A stretch of DNA of 64,000 nt from contig BCJJ01000019.1 of the NCBI GenBank assembly GCA_039545355.1, positions 556,076 through 620,075 of the forward strand, written 5' to 3'. Below the pieces are notes generated by a model. The model saw only the letters and a list, made by a program, of their open reading frames with translations, did not search any database and was not told where the DNA came from. The position numbers were made by a program, and so were the translations under genes. The stretch comes from Trichosporon coremiiforme. Taxonomy: Eukaryota > Basidiomycota > Tremellomycetes > Trichosporonales > Trichosporonaceae. Positions 54,601 to 64,000 of this stretch are shown here, one piece after another. Numbering within the stretch: position 1 is the stretch's first letter; each line of letters begins with the position of its first letter.

Positions 54601-56200
54601 GCGTTTGGCTATCGTCTTGGGCTTTCACGTGGGGGAGTAGCGGCGCCATCCAATCTCTTCTTTGGCCGCTATCGCTCTTGCGCTTCACATGCCCCGGTTC
54701 GCACTTTGGCCAACGGTAATCATCCCGACCCTATCTTTGGCGCCGGCTTGCCGGGATACGCTCTGCTCGTCGAGGGCCTTTCCGCTATCGCTTCTGCGCT
54801 TCATGGCCCCGATCTTGGGTGCATGGGCTGGTTTCCGTAGTTCGGACACGGATGTTGGGCCGCAGGGGATCAGCCTCTCTCGACATGTCGCACTTCTGGT
54901 CAACAACAGGATACTCTCAATTTTGGGTCCGGGTGTCTGGGCAGTGTTGCTGAGTGGAACTCTTGCTCGTTATCGCTTTTGCTCTCCATCTCCGTCCCCA
55001 GACGGCTATGGCCCGTCGCAGCCATCTCATCGAGTGAGACTGCTAACACGAGCAACCAAGGTAAGGCTGAGACGTTTCGAGCTTCAGCTGACGCCAGAAC
55101 AAGGTTCCAGATATGCTGTAGGTGGTTGTGGCGGCTCATCGCCCGATAGGTCGCACTTCTGGCCAACAATGGCGCCCCTGTGTCCCCCAGACCCGGATTG
55201 GACTATCGCTCTTGCCCCCCATGTCCGCCTTTGGCCATCGACCTCCTCGCCCTTCGCTCCACCGGCTTCGGGGAGGAGCGGGGAGCAACATGATCTCAAC
55301 TTCATCATTCTCGATGTCCACAAAGCCCAGTGGGTTCTGGAACAAATTGGGAGACTTGTAGCCGATTCCTTGCTCGTGTTCGAAGCCCCGTGAGCAGCCC
55401 AATCCGGTGAAGCCCCTGAGCAGCCGCAGCCGAAGCGCCGGCCCAGCGGTCTCCGCCACACGCCGACCAGATTCAGCCAAGGTCCCCTACGCCGATCCCA
55501 CCTGCGTCGCAGCCCTCACCGCCCTCGGTTTCGCGGCCCAGCCTGGAACCTCGCTATCGCTTCTGCGCTTCACGAGATTGCCGACCGTGTCACACTTCTG
55601 GCCAACAGCCCACTTTCTATGGGGCCCAAACGCCGCGGGGCGTCGAGGGGCCCAATGGCCATGTTGGAGGGCGCCGTCTGTCCTCCTCGACATTCTCGAG
55701 CGACATTCTCTCCGCGACATTCTCTCGGTGACATTCTCGAGCTACATTTCCTCCGCGACACCCTCATCCATCCAATTGGTTGAGGCCAAGCGCGTCTGGT
55801 CAACACCTATTCCCAATCCCGCTACCCTCGATGCTTGTCACACTTCTGGCCAACGATGCCTTGTCGCATGTCGCAGTTCTCATCGACGCCTACACACACA
55901 GAGTCGGCTTCGTCCTCCTCAAGAACATCATTAATAACAAAGCTGGCCAACATCACCCCACGCCTAGCGCCCCTCACTGTCTGTGCTCTCCTGGCCGTTT
56001 CGCAGCGGACCCACCAAGTTCACGGCCTGGAACTCGAACAAGGCCCGGCAAAGGGGCCAACGCCCCATGTCGCCTAGATTTGCACTCTTCACTGGTCCCA
56101 CCAAGCCCGGCCGCTATCGCTTCTGCGCTTCATATGATGATGGTGAGGAAGGTGATCGTCCCGCCGGTTCCAGTCGATTACGGCCGAATCTGACAAAGGC
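54601..56200 (+). repeat. Decayed repeat array: two motifs recurring in ankyrin-like fragments
   Basis: Motif 1, CGCTATCGCTTCTGCGCTTCA and variants, at about 54665, 54781, 54966, 55201, 55551 and 56110. Motif 2, TCGCACTTCTGGCCAAC and variants, at about 54698, 54887, 55149, 55588 and 55836. In one frame they read as LAIASALHEIADRVTLLANS (55551-55610) or RHVALLVNNR (54880s), that is helix pieces of ankyrin-like repeats. Frames shift between copies, so the array looks non-functional. Confidence 0.6.
55688..55765. repeat. Tandem 13-14 bp repeat (CGACATTCTCTCCG type)
   Basis: Five to six imperfect units: CGACATTCTCGAG, CGACATTCTCTCCG, CGACATTCTCTCGG, TGACATTCTCGAG, CTACATTTCCTCCG, then CGACACC. 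Inside the decayed region. Confidence 0.8.
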
Positions 56201-56744
56201 TAAGTGGGATTGGCGGGACATCTTGAATGAGCGAGCGAGGTTTGCCGCCTCCAGAAGTCATGATCCACAGCCAGCAGCCGCGCCTTGTTTTGACGTGCGG
56301 CGAGACCTGATACTGCCTTTCGTAGCCGCATTCCTGCGATTGATTGGTGCGAAGCAGAATCTCGCATGTCTTCGATAAGCAGAACTTTTATGCAGTGTCC
56401 ATAGCCCACACACGATGCACTGTGGCACAGGTGCGAGGCCCTGCGCGGTCAAGATAAGATTAGCCTTAGCGTGGGAGCCAACTGCGTGACACGAGTTTGC
56501 TCGTCTGACCTGGCGGAAATTGCCTCACAATTCACTTTGTTTGAGGCTTTAAGCGGCCCTGCGCGGTCCCGAAGCCATAGATTGGACACGACTGTCCGAC
56601 AGAGTGCACTGATAGCCAGACGATGGCGCATATCTCGGCGTCTTCCAGTTGTCAACTTCAGAACGGCTTCTGCATTTGAATTTTTCAACTACGTCTTCCA
56701 CGGATCGGGAGCAGATACTACTGAATCCCCCCGGGGAGAGCGAC
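56201..56744. other. Intergenic, 3' side of SOD1
   Basis: About 540 bp with no gene recognised. A plus-strand frame from the repeat region ends at 56378. Confidence 0.45.
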
Positions 56745-57918
56745 TTAGGCGGCAATACCGATGACACCGCAGGCGGCACGGCCGCCGGCGTTGCCGGTGG
56801 TGAGCGAGTCCTGGTGGCCGCCCTTGCCGTAGTCGTCGGTGCCGACGTGGACAACGACGGAGCGGCCGACAATCGAGTAGGGGCCGATGAGCGAGATCTG
56901 CTTGTCTGCGGGGGGTCAGCGGGACGCTCTCTGCCACTTCACAGCGCTCCCAGACTCACCGGTGATGTTAACATCGGCGTTGCCAGAGCCGTCGGACTTG
57001 ACATTGCCGAGGTCACCAACGTGACGGTCGGCGTCGGTGGGACCGCCGTGGTTCTTGCCATGCGGGTTAAAGTGCGCGCCGGCCGAAGTACAGCCGTTAG
57101 AGTTGTCACCAAACCTGATCGAAAGTCAGCCGGATAAACTCCGGATTAATATCTCATACGTACTGGTGGATGTGGAAGCCTGATGTCGTCAGCAGATGGT
57201 CTCGGTAGAGGTGGAGGTCCAAGTGCCACACGCCAGCGACGCGGATCAAACTAAAATGTGAAGGCCGCGTCTCAGAACGCTAGCCCGACGCTAGGCCAGG
57301 GGTGCAGCAGTCCTGGAAGGGCGTGGCATCGACGACGAGAGGGATGTACTTACCACGCTCAGCGTTGGCGTCAAGACCGTTGATCTGAAGGTCAGTTGAC
57401 GTTCGATGACGGTAGTGAGAGCGGAAGCAAATGGTGGGGCGGATGGTTGTCTGTGGGCTGAGGAGCCAGTGAGAGCTCGAGACCGAGTCGTGCTCAAGAG
57501 AAGACCTTGCACGACTAGCCCAAAGCCATGAGACAGACGTTGGACACTAGCCGGTCCGATGGTGCGTCACTATGACATAAGGGACCTCCTCGTTCCTCGG
57601 GTCCGGATAAACCGACTTACCTTGCCGGAAACGTTGACGGGGCCGCCCTCGGTCTCCTGGGTGAAAGTGATGACACCCGTGACGTCGGAGTCACCCTTGA
57701 GAACAGCGATAGCCTGTGTTGTGCATCCAATGTCGGGGAAAGTTCAAGGTGACGGTAGATGGATTGGGGGTTGCAGCATGTAGACGTCATAGAGGCATTA
57801 AACGAGGGAGGGCATGTCAGCGACGTGGAACGGGTGGGCAGCAGCAAACAAAGGCCGCGAGTCGAGGGGGGAGTCACCCCATGCCGCCTCTGCATGTCGG
57901 ACAACATACCTTGACCAT
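56745..57918 (-). CDS. SOD1: Cu/Zn superoxide dismutase
   Basis: Cytosolic enzyme that dismutates superoxide. Six exons: 57918-57910 (9 nt, MVK), 57713-57621, 57384-57354 (31 nt), 57179-57164 (16 nt), 57114-56960, 56905-56745; sum 465 nt, 154 residues, exactly the family length. Metal ligands present: GFHIHQFGDN (two His, made across exons 3-5), [20 protein letters not shown] and HVGDLG. Intrasubunit Cys pair in NSNGCTSAG and [12 protein letters not shown]; active-site Arg is in [10 protein letters not shown]. The first intron is about 196 nt, long for this window. Confidence 0.96.
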
Positions 57919-58466
57919 TGTGATTAGTGTGGAGTTGTTCAGTGGAGAAGAGGAAGTGAACGAAGCTGGAGAGAAGGAACGGGAGGTGGGAAGAGGTGTG
58001 CGGCATTTAAACCCCGTGCCGGACTGGGAGGAGTTCCGATGATGTCTGCTTGCGTAATGCCCAGTGGTGGAGGGACCAAATAAGGGCGGTTCCCTCGGCC
58101 ACAACTATTCCGATCGGCTCGGCAGCGGCGGCGGTCGGGCCCCTCATTATCTGACTCGAATTAGGACCATGCATATTGCAAGACCCCGGAATAGCCAGCG
58201 CTCTATGCTTGATACGCTGCCAATAGCAACTATCAGCAGAGAGCTCTGTCTGTGCACACGTTCAGATTGTTCTGTAGACTCATCTATATGCAGCTTACGC
58301 AACTATTGGACTTGGCCTCGAGTCGACTGTTTCGGGCTTGCAACCCCGAGCAGGTGTTGCTTCGGGCACGCCCGGCCGGGGCAGCACGACAACACATATC
58401 AACCTTGATAGGGAAAACCAAGCCCGCATGTCCGGATAAAAATAATGAAGATGCATGTCCCTAAAT
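57919..58466. other. Intergenic, promoter of SOD1
   Basis: 548 bp between the SOD1 start and HIS1 stop, both minus strand. A/G-rich 57940-57990 on the plus strand (so CT-rich leader for SOD1). No clear metal- or stress-response element identified. Confidence 0.45.
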
Positions 58467-59699
58467 CTACACACCAACACGGCAGTTGTCCAGCGCAAAG
58501 ACGAGGATGTCGGCCGCGCCAGTCTTTTCTAAAGAGTCCATGACTTGGGCCATCTGGCTGCGCTCAACCATCGACGAAACAGCGACCCATCCGTCCTCGT
58601 CGAGCGGGGTCACGGTCGGCGCGCGTCGGCCGGGCGTGAGCTTGACGGCGGCGGGGAGGTTCTGGCGCGAGATGTTGTACGACATGTAGACGTACTTCTT
58701 CGCGGCGAGGACACCGGCGATACGGCTCTTGATGAGGCCGACGAGGGGCTCCAGCTCGGGAGTGAGCGAGGCGTGCTTCTCCTTCGGGCCGATGAGGATG
58801 GCCTCCGAGGTCATGAGGGTGTGGATGGCGTGGAGGCCAGCGGCACGCATCGTGTCGCCAGACTCGACAAGGTCGACGATACCGTCAGCCATGCCGAGGG
58901 CACAGGCAGCCTCCACACTTCCTCCAACGTATTCGATGCTCGTCTTCTTGTCACCTCCAGCCTTAGCGTCAACCTCGTTGAAGAGCTCGCGGGCGAGGAC
59001 CTCGAACGAAGTGGCAACCCGTCCACCACGGAGCTGCTCAATCGTCTGGATCGGTCCGGTAACCGGGACCTGAACCTGGAGCTTGCACTTGCCGAATCCG
59101 AGGGGCAGGATCTCTTGGATCATGTTAGCGTGCGTGGACTCGGCGATGACGTCCTGTCCGGTGATACCGAGTGACACGGATCCAAGGGCAACGAATCGCG
59201 GAATGTCGGCGGCGGGGAGGAAGACACTGCAAGTCAGCTTGGCTGAACCCCACAGCTGGGAAGAGGGACACGTTGTAGCCGTAGAGAGCCGTAGAGAGCC
59301 GTAGAGAGCCGTTACTCAGCCGGCTGACTCGAGCAACACAGCTACGACAAGCTGACGCTGACGCTGACTCCCTACTCCCGGCTACAACAAGCAGCACACT
59401 ACTACTTACAGGGCAATGGGGTGGTTCTGGACGAGGGCGACGTCGAGACGGTGGGCGCGATTGTACTTGATGTCGGCACCCTTAAGGAGCTCGATCGTCT
59501 TCTCGTAGAGCCGTCCCTTCTTCGGGATGGCGAAGAGCAAGCGGTCCTTCAGGCTGTCGACGAGAAGGGACATGGCAGACTCGTAGCCGAATGAGCTCTT
59601 GGAAGCACGGTCATTGCCAGAGCTGGCCTGCTGGGGAGCGGCGGGGGCAATGGAGATGGTGGAAGCGGCGTCGTTGACGGGAGTCTGGGCGCCGGACAT
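58467..59699 (-). CDS. HIS1: ATP phosphoribosyltransferase (histidine biosynthesis, first step)
   Basis: Condenses ATP and PRPP to start histidine synthesis; feedback-inhibited by histidine. Exons 59699-59410 and 59226-58467 sum to 1050 nt, 349 residues (long-form HisG). Motifs: DRLLFAIPKKGRLYEKTIEL, DVALVQNHPIALVFLPAADI across the intron, LGSVSLGITGQDVIAE, YVGGSVEAACALGMADGIVD (PRPP-loop region) and the C-terminal regulatory domain with ALDNCRVGV. An in-frame ATG lies 6 codons upstream (59717). A Ser/Ala-rich 45-residue N-terminal extension precedes the fold. The 183-nt intron contains a 10-bp tandem repeat. Confidence 0.95.
59281..59310. repeat. Three 10-bp units GTAGAGAGCC inside HIS1 intron
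   Basis: Three perfect adjacent units with partial copies on both sides (GTAGCC before, GTTACTC after). Intronic. Confidence 0.9.
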
Positions 59700-60095
59700 T
59701 GTCGACACAGTGTGCAATCGGGTCGGAACGGAAGTGTTAGGGGTGACAGAGCCGAGCTGCTAGACGGGATTGTACTTTTTGGTGAATCAGATAGAGAAGA
59801 CAGTCGGGTGAAGAGTCGTCTCGCGGCGTGTTATTGTTCTAGCTCAAGCGGAGGAGCGGACTAGCGCACGTTTTATCGGTTGTCAACCGCAAATGAGATC
59901 CTCTCTACTCAAAATGTTCCGCATAGGCTCCCAAGATTGGGGTTAGGCACCCTTCACGTGTGGCCCGCCAATCAGCTGTAGTCCTGTCGTCCCGGCTAAT
60001 TTTCCCGGTGAATATCCGAACGTCAATCGTTGTCCCAGAGATAAGAGCAAGGAATTAGGCAGGTGATACATATGTACAACAATGCAAGTGAGAAT
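59700..60095. promoter_or_regulatory. HIS1 upstream region with CACGTG at 59955-59960
   Basis: 396 bp between the HIS1 start and the stop of the OCA-like gene. Contains CACGTG; no clear Gcn4-type TGACTCA seen upstream of the start. Confidence 0.4.
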
Positions 60096-61398
60096 CTAGT
60101 ATCCAGCCAGGTCGAGGGCACTGATGTACTGTGACACTGGCGCCTCCTCCTCCTCTTCGTCTTCCTCGTCCTCATCATCGTCCTCGTCCTCGAAGCTGTC
60201 ATCCTCCTCCTCGTCTTCCTCATCGGCGCCGTTGTCTGAGGGGGAGGAGCCCGAGTCTTCTTCAGTGTCGTCCTCCTCGTCCCCAACGTCCATCCCGTCG
60301 TCCTCATCGTCGTCCAGAGATCGTTTGGTGTCCTCTGGACTTGAGTGCTCTGGACCACCGCCCCAGCGAGAGGCCGCATAACCATCTTGCGCAGGCCCAG
60401 GGCTCATAAGAGCGTCATTGAACGAGACCTTCTGAGAGGTTCTGGAGTCCATCGAGTCGTCGCGATCGCGCTGGTTCTCGGACGGTGATAAGGTTCTGGT
60501 CCGATCCAGAGTGATCGCCCTCGACAGGGGGACGCCGATCGGCGGTCCGCGACTGGTTTTGCTTGTGGAGTTCTCCGGAAGCGCCGGGAAGGTCAGTCGC
60601 ATGGAAGGGTGTCTGCGAGCAGTCAGGGGGTTCGGGAAGGGGAAGGCTGTCGAGCCGGCGCTCGAGCTGGACGCCGACGACGTCGCGCGCTCGTTTCGTG
60701 GCCCATTCGACAGCTGATCCTTGCGGGCTGCCGGCTGCGCTGGTGCGGGCGGCGTCGGCCACAGCCAGCACGGGTACGGGGGATCGGGAAGACAGAAACT
60801 CGTCGTGTCATCTTTGCTGGGTGCCGAGGTCGACAGGTACGAGGTGATGAACGGTGATAGCGGCAGATCGTCGTGGTCGGGCTCAAACCTGCCTCGTTAG
60901 TCGACGAACGTGCGTGACACTCACCGAAACACCTCCCCTTCGATGCTGTCTGGCGCCCATCCCTGCAGCTTGCGGAGTGCTGCAACAACCAAGGTCGTAT
61001 GAGAGTTGCCGTCGATGTCTGCAAGGTAGATCGGGTACAGCGTGGGGTCCAGTAGCATCTGTCGTCGTCAGTTGAGCCGCGAGGAAACCACTCACCTTCA
61101 GCACCTCCGTGACCATATCACGGTCCATACCGAGCGTCTCCTCTCCCATCTTGTCCGCCCTTACCCAGACAACGTTGATGCCATTCTTGCCCGCCCAGAT
61201 CAAGAACGGGTCCGTCTCCTTCAAGGGTTTCTTCCGCATGCAGATGAGCGTCTTGACGCCGAGTCGGCGCACGAAGGCTGCGTTGCGCGCCGCCGGGATC
61301 GAGCCTCTGTAGAGGATTTGGTGTGCGACGGCATCATCGTCGCACGGCAGCGGGCTCGCGACGATGGCCCAGTGATATGGGGGCGTCAGTACCCGCAT
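60096..61398 (-). CDS. OCA/Siw14-type tyrosine-phosphatase-like protein lacking catalytic Cys and Arg
   Basis: Exons 61398-61096, 61058-60925 and 60888-60096 sum to 1230 nt, 409 residues. The N-terminal 170 residues resemble the plant-and-fungal atypical dual-specificity phosphatase fold (Siw14, Oca1-6): ILYRGSIPAARNAAFVRRLG, VKTLICMRKKPL, INVVWVRADKMGEE, DMVTEVLKMLLDPTLYP and LRKLQGWAPDSIEGEVFRF. Where active members have HCxxxxxR, this has LADIDGNSHTTL: Cys and Arg are both gone, so it is probably a pseudophosphatase. The C-terminal half is disordered and ends in a Glu/Asp tract (about 70 residues, mostly acidic). Some yeast Oca proteins also lack catalytic residues and act in complexes that control inositol pyrophosphates; the link here is inference. 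Confidence 0.8.
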
Positions 61399-62382
61399 CG
61401 CAGACAGAGCCGGTGGAGGGCCCCCGCTGGGAGCGTAAGAGGTCGTAGGAGTGGAGACGCGAGCAGTGATGCAGTGGGAACCGCGTTTGGTTAGAGCGGA
61501 TGCTTATGCAACAAGAGATGGCAGATGGTGGGTCTTCTCCACTGCACTGGAATGCTTGAAGGCTGGGAAGGATATCGGGGACGGGGCGGGTGAGGGTGAC
61601 GAGGGGCGATTTTTCTGGCTGGGAAGAAGGCGACTGAAGCTGAGGGCGGAGGGCGACCAGGCGGTGGCGGACGGAAGCAGACCGAGGCGACAACCGATGG
61701 AGAGTTGAGCTAGCGCGTGTGATTGCGGTGTGGTATGACGAAGTGTCTGCTCTGTCGCAAGGTGTGTCCCGATGAAATTAAAGGGCGGATGGGCGGAAGA
61801 GGATTGAGCGATGGTGAGCCTGAAAGTGACGACAGGAGCCCGGTCGGGATCTCAGACGTCCCTGTTTCTGTTGTTACGCTCGGCGGCGAACGAGAGAATC
61901 CAGAACCCGGACGCACGCGGACGCGGACAAGGCACAATCCCAGAGCGTCGCGTCGCCCTCTTCCCTGTCCGACGCAACGACGTCATTGACTTCTATCTTC
62001 TAATAGACTTTTGAACCCTTGTCTCGCTGGCCAATTAGAAGCGGGAGCTTTTCTGGTTATTAGCTTTATTACCTTACAGTGGGTCGCTCACGCACTCGGT
62101 TGATCTTCGCCGCCCAGGTTCATCCCACCGCCGTCGTCGCCCCTAGCCGTCAACCATCCCATTCTCCTCGATCTGTCTCTCTTCCTTCTTGATCCTCTCA
62201 AACACCACACGTCAGACCCAACTTCTGACCCTGTTCGGCACCCTGTCAACCTCAGCCACGATTCAACGCAGTCTCCCTCGTTCGCTTTCCACATATCTTT
62301 TATTGTTGTAAACAACCGACACTCACCCGCACGACCCGTATTGTGGCGTTCGACCAGCTGGACATTTGGAGTCCAAGTTGCC
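61399..62382. promoter_or_regulatory. Divergent promoter, OCA-like / disordered protein gene
   Basis: 984 bp with no gene supported. The 200 bp before 62383 are pyrimidine-rich (TCTCTCTTCCTTCTTGATCC), fitting a leader. No CACGTG. Confidence 0.4.
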
Positions 62383-64000
62383 ATGCCTAGACGCTCCTTC
62401 GTCAACTCGGTCCTCGGCCGGCCCTCTCGCAGCTATGCTAAGGAGGGCGTATCGCCGTGGTCCGATGAACCTAGCTACCTGAACGGTACGCTGTCTCGAC
62501 AGCCTTTCGACCTGCATGACCTGCAACTTTCGACTGGGCCGCGAAGAGGTGGCTCACTCCTGAACTTTGGCGGTCCCACGTATAGCGACATCGCCAGTCC
62601 GCCAGCCTCCGACATCGGCATACCTTCCTCGTCCCGCCGGCGTCCAAGGAAGGCGAGCTCGGACATCGGATATCAGCCTTCGTCGATGCCCAGCTACTCC
62701 ATCTTCCATGTCAGTGGCAGACCGATTATTGAGGACGAACGCGAGACTGCCTCGGAGTATTCCGAAGTTAGTGAAGCCTGTCAATACGTACCGCCGGCCG
62801 TGGTGAACCGACAACCAATACGCTCCCAACCACCACGGCCTCAGCAGCCGCCTCAGAAGCCGAAAGTACGACACACTCATTTTGCAGACAAGGTGGAGTA
62901 CATGGAGGAAGCTCCGCGGGAACCACCTCCACTGCGCAAGAACAGCAATTCGAGCTCTGCCTCCATGGACACGCAAACATCAAGCGCGACGCTGTCTGCC
63001 ATTCAGTCTCCGACCTCGTCTATCACAGTCGCCGCGAGGCCATCGGATACGGAACGCAAACCATCCCCCATCGGGGGAGGACGCCGAAAAGTACATGGCA
63101 ACGTGACAGCCGCTATCCCTGGACCTGCTCCTCCGGTCTTGACGAAACCGACCAAAGAGGTTAGGTTCGAGGCACCGCCGTCCCCACCGACTCCGCCGGC
63201 TCCAACTTTCGAGCCTGCAACTATTGCTCAAAGTGATGACTCGCACGCGTCTGAGCAGGAGCCGTCGGTTGACTCCCGCTCTCCGCCACCGTCAGGACCG
63301 GCGAGTGCGCAAGTCACTGCGCCGCCATCCGTCCCAGCCAATGCACCCAAGCCTCAGCATAGCAAGTCCGGTTCAATGGACTCATATGATGACTACTGCA
63401 CGCCCCGGTCTTCCTTGGAGTCGGCTCGCTCCGGGGGCGCCGGGTCGGACGCCGAGACATCGTTAGCTCAGTATGCTGAGATGCCGTTACCTGTCTTCCG
63501 GGTGCAGCCGCCGACACCGGGAGCCTCATCAGACATGTCTGAGCCGAGGTACTTAAGCGACACTCCAGACGACTACCTGGCGGCCGAGCCTACACCTAGG
63601 AGCCGCAATCTGCAGGAGGACGACGCGATCGAGGAAGAGACAGAAACGGAGACGGAAAGCGACAGCCACGACGACCATGGGAACCGGGGCATTCACGAGA
63701 TCCACAGCTTTGACACCCCCTCCACCTATGATCTGGCGTCAACACCGAGCGCGCCAGTCCGTCCACTGCTTCCCCGTAAGAGCTCGAAGCGACCAGAAGT
63801 GAAGGAGGACAAGCCGCCGGCGCGGGCACCACCCTCGAAGCCCAAACTGGGCCGCAACCCTTCCTCGTCCTCGACTGTCTCACGGGGCGGCCGCGTCACG
63901 GGTGCGACAGTCACGATCCTGAACGAGCGCCCGAACAGCCGCAACTCGGGACGCCCCAACCTCACTCGCTCCAGCAGCAACATGTCCAACTCCACAATCA
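62383..64000 (+). CDS. Long disordered protein, 3' end outside window, unrecognised
   Basis: Open without a stop from ATG at 62383 to the right edge, 539 codons. It starts MPRRSFVNSVLGRPSRSYAK. Composition is Ser/Pro-rich with acidic patches (EEETETETESDSHDDH) and basic Ser-Pro or Arg-Ser sites that could be phosphorylated. No folded domain in the visible part. Recurrent features: SDIGIPSSSRRRPRKASSDI (a repeated SDIG), HFADKVEYMEE and VRFEAPPSPPTPP (two short charged/aromatic motifs before Pro-rich runs). Codon use matches neighbouring real genes, which supports coding. A folded domain may follow outside the window. Function unknown. Confidence 0.78.
   Translation, partial: MPRRSFVNSVLGRPSRSYAKEGVSPWSDEPSYLNGTLSRQPFDLHDLQLSTGPRRGGSLLNFGGPTYSDIASPPASDIGIPSSSRRRPRKASSDIGYQPSSMPSYSIFHVSGRPIIEDERETASEYSEVSEACQYVPPAVVNRQPIRSQPPRPQQPPQKPKVRHTHFADKVEYMEEAPREPPPLRKNSNSSSASMDTQTSSATLSAIQSPTSSITVAARPSDTERKPSPIGGGRRKVHGNVTAAIPGPAPPVLTKPTKEVRFEAPPSPPTPPAPTFEPATIAQSDDSHASEQEPSVDSRSPPPSGPASAQVTAPPSVPANAPKPQHSKSGSMDSYDDYCTPRSSLESARSGGAGSDAETSLAQYAEMPLPVFRVQPPTPGASSDMSEPRYLSDTPDDYLAAEPTPRSRNLQEDDAIEEETETETESDSHDDHGNRGIHEIHSFDTPSTYDLASTPSAPVRPLLPRKSSKRPEVKEDKPPARAPPSKPKLGRNPSSSSTVSRGGRVTGATVTILNERPNSRNSGRPNLTRSSSNMSNSTI

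Noticed and set aside
1..64000. tRNA or rRNA genes
   Set aside because: Scanned for a T-loop GGTTCRANNCC with matching acceptor ends; the few partial hits had no cloverleaf partner.

Overview
The window is nuclear DNA of a basidiomycete fungus, most likely a GC-rich tremellomycete yeast; a Trichosporonales-type genome is my inference from style, not from any search. The reasons: densely packed eukaryotic housekeeping genes on both strands, many 35-60 nt GT-AG introns whose CTGAC/CTAAC branch site lies almost on top of the acceptor, G/C-ending codons, and fungal families (eisosome PIL1, TVP38, HIS1, ATP-independent fungal cell-wall GH16). I joined exons by hand; for almost every complete gene the summed exon length is a multiple of three and the joined protein matches its family across the junctions. 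No rRNA, tRNA, CRISPR array or recognisable transposase was found.

Layout: 1-13.2 kb: ceramide synthase (runs off the left end), ARPC2, an eisosome PIL1-domain protein, a BTG/Tob-type protein, a SWIM zinc-finger Shu-complex protein (ZSWIM7/Sws1) and ESCRT-III VPS60. 13.3-21 kb: LTO1, TVP38 and a ketopantoate-reductase-family protein, separated by repeat-rich intergenic DNA. 21.8-32 kb: a GYF-domain translation/mRNA factor, the recombination mediator SFR1/MEI5, the diphthamide ligase DPH6, and a large coiled-coil protein with an FN3-like N-terminus. 32.4-35.8 kb: two convergent secreted-protein genes, a GPI-type GH16 glucanase (with an apparent frame-breaking 23-nt insertion) and an unknown Cys-rich protein with several Kex2-like sites. 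36.6-49.7 kb: TFB3/MAT1, eIF4E, an FYV7-like rRNA-processing factor, PPM1/LCMT1, a FUN14 protein, TTC27/EMW1, a DUF2423 nucleolar-type protein, the proteasome alpha subunit PSMA6/SCL1 and a DapA-superfamily aldolase.

49.7-56.7 kb is unlike the rest: no intact gene, but scattered ankyrin-repeat-like coding fragments, decayed repeated motifs, short tandem repeats, a 19-nt poly-G run beside a hairpin, and a 16-bp inverted repeat. I read it as one or more decaying ankyrin-repeat genes. 56.7-64 kb returns to normal: SOD1 (six exons, one of 9 nt and one of 16 nt), HIS1, an OCA-type tyrosine-phosphatase-like protein whose catalytic Cys and Arg are missing, and the 5' part of a long disordered protein that leaves the right end.

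Gene arrangement is often divergent with short shared promoters (LAG1/ARPC2, SWS1/VPS60, reductase/GYF, DPH6/coiled-coil, TFB3/eIF4E, FUN14/TTC27, DUF2423/PSMA6). Four of these carry a CACGTG box. The most distinctive feature without an obvious name is a set of unrelated noncoding tandem repeats that share a 10-bp unit length, the largest being 20 perfect copies at 15031-15230.
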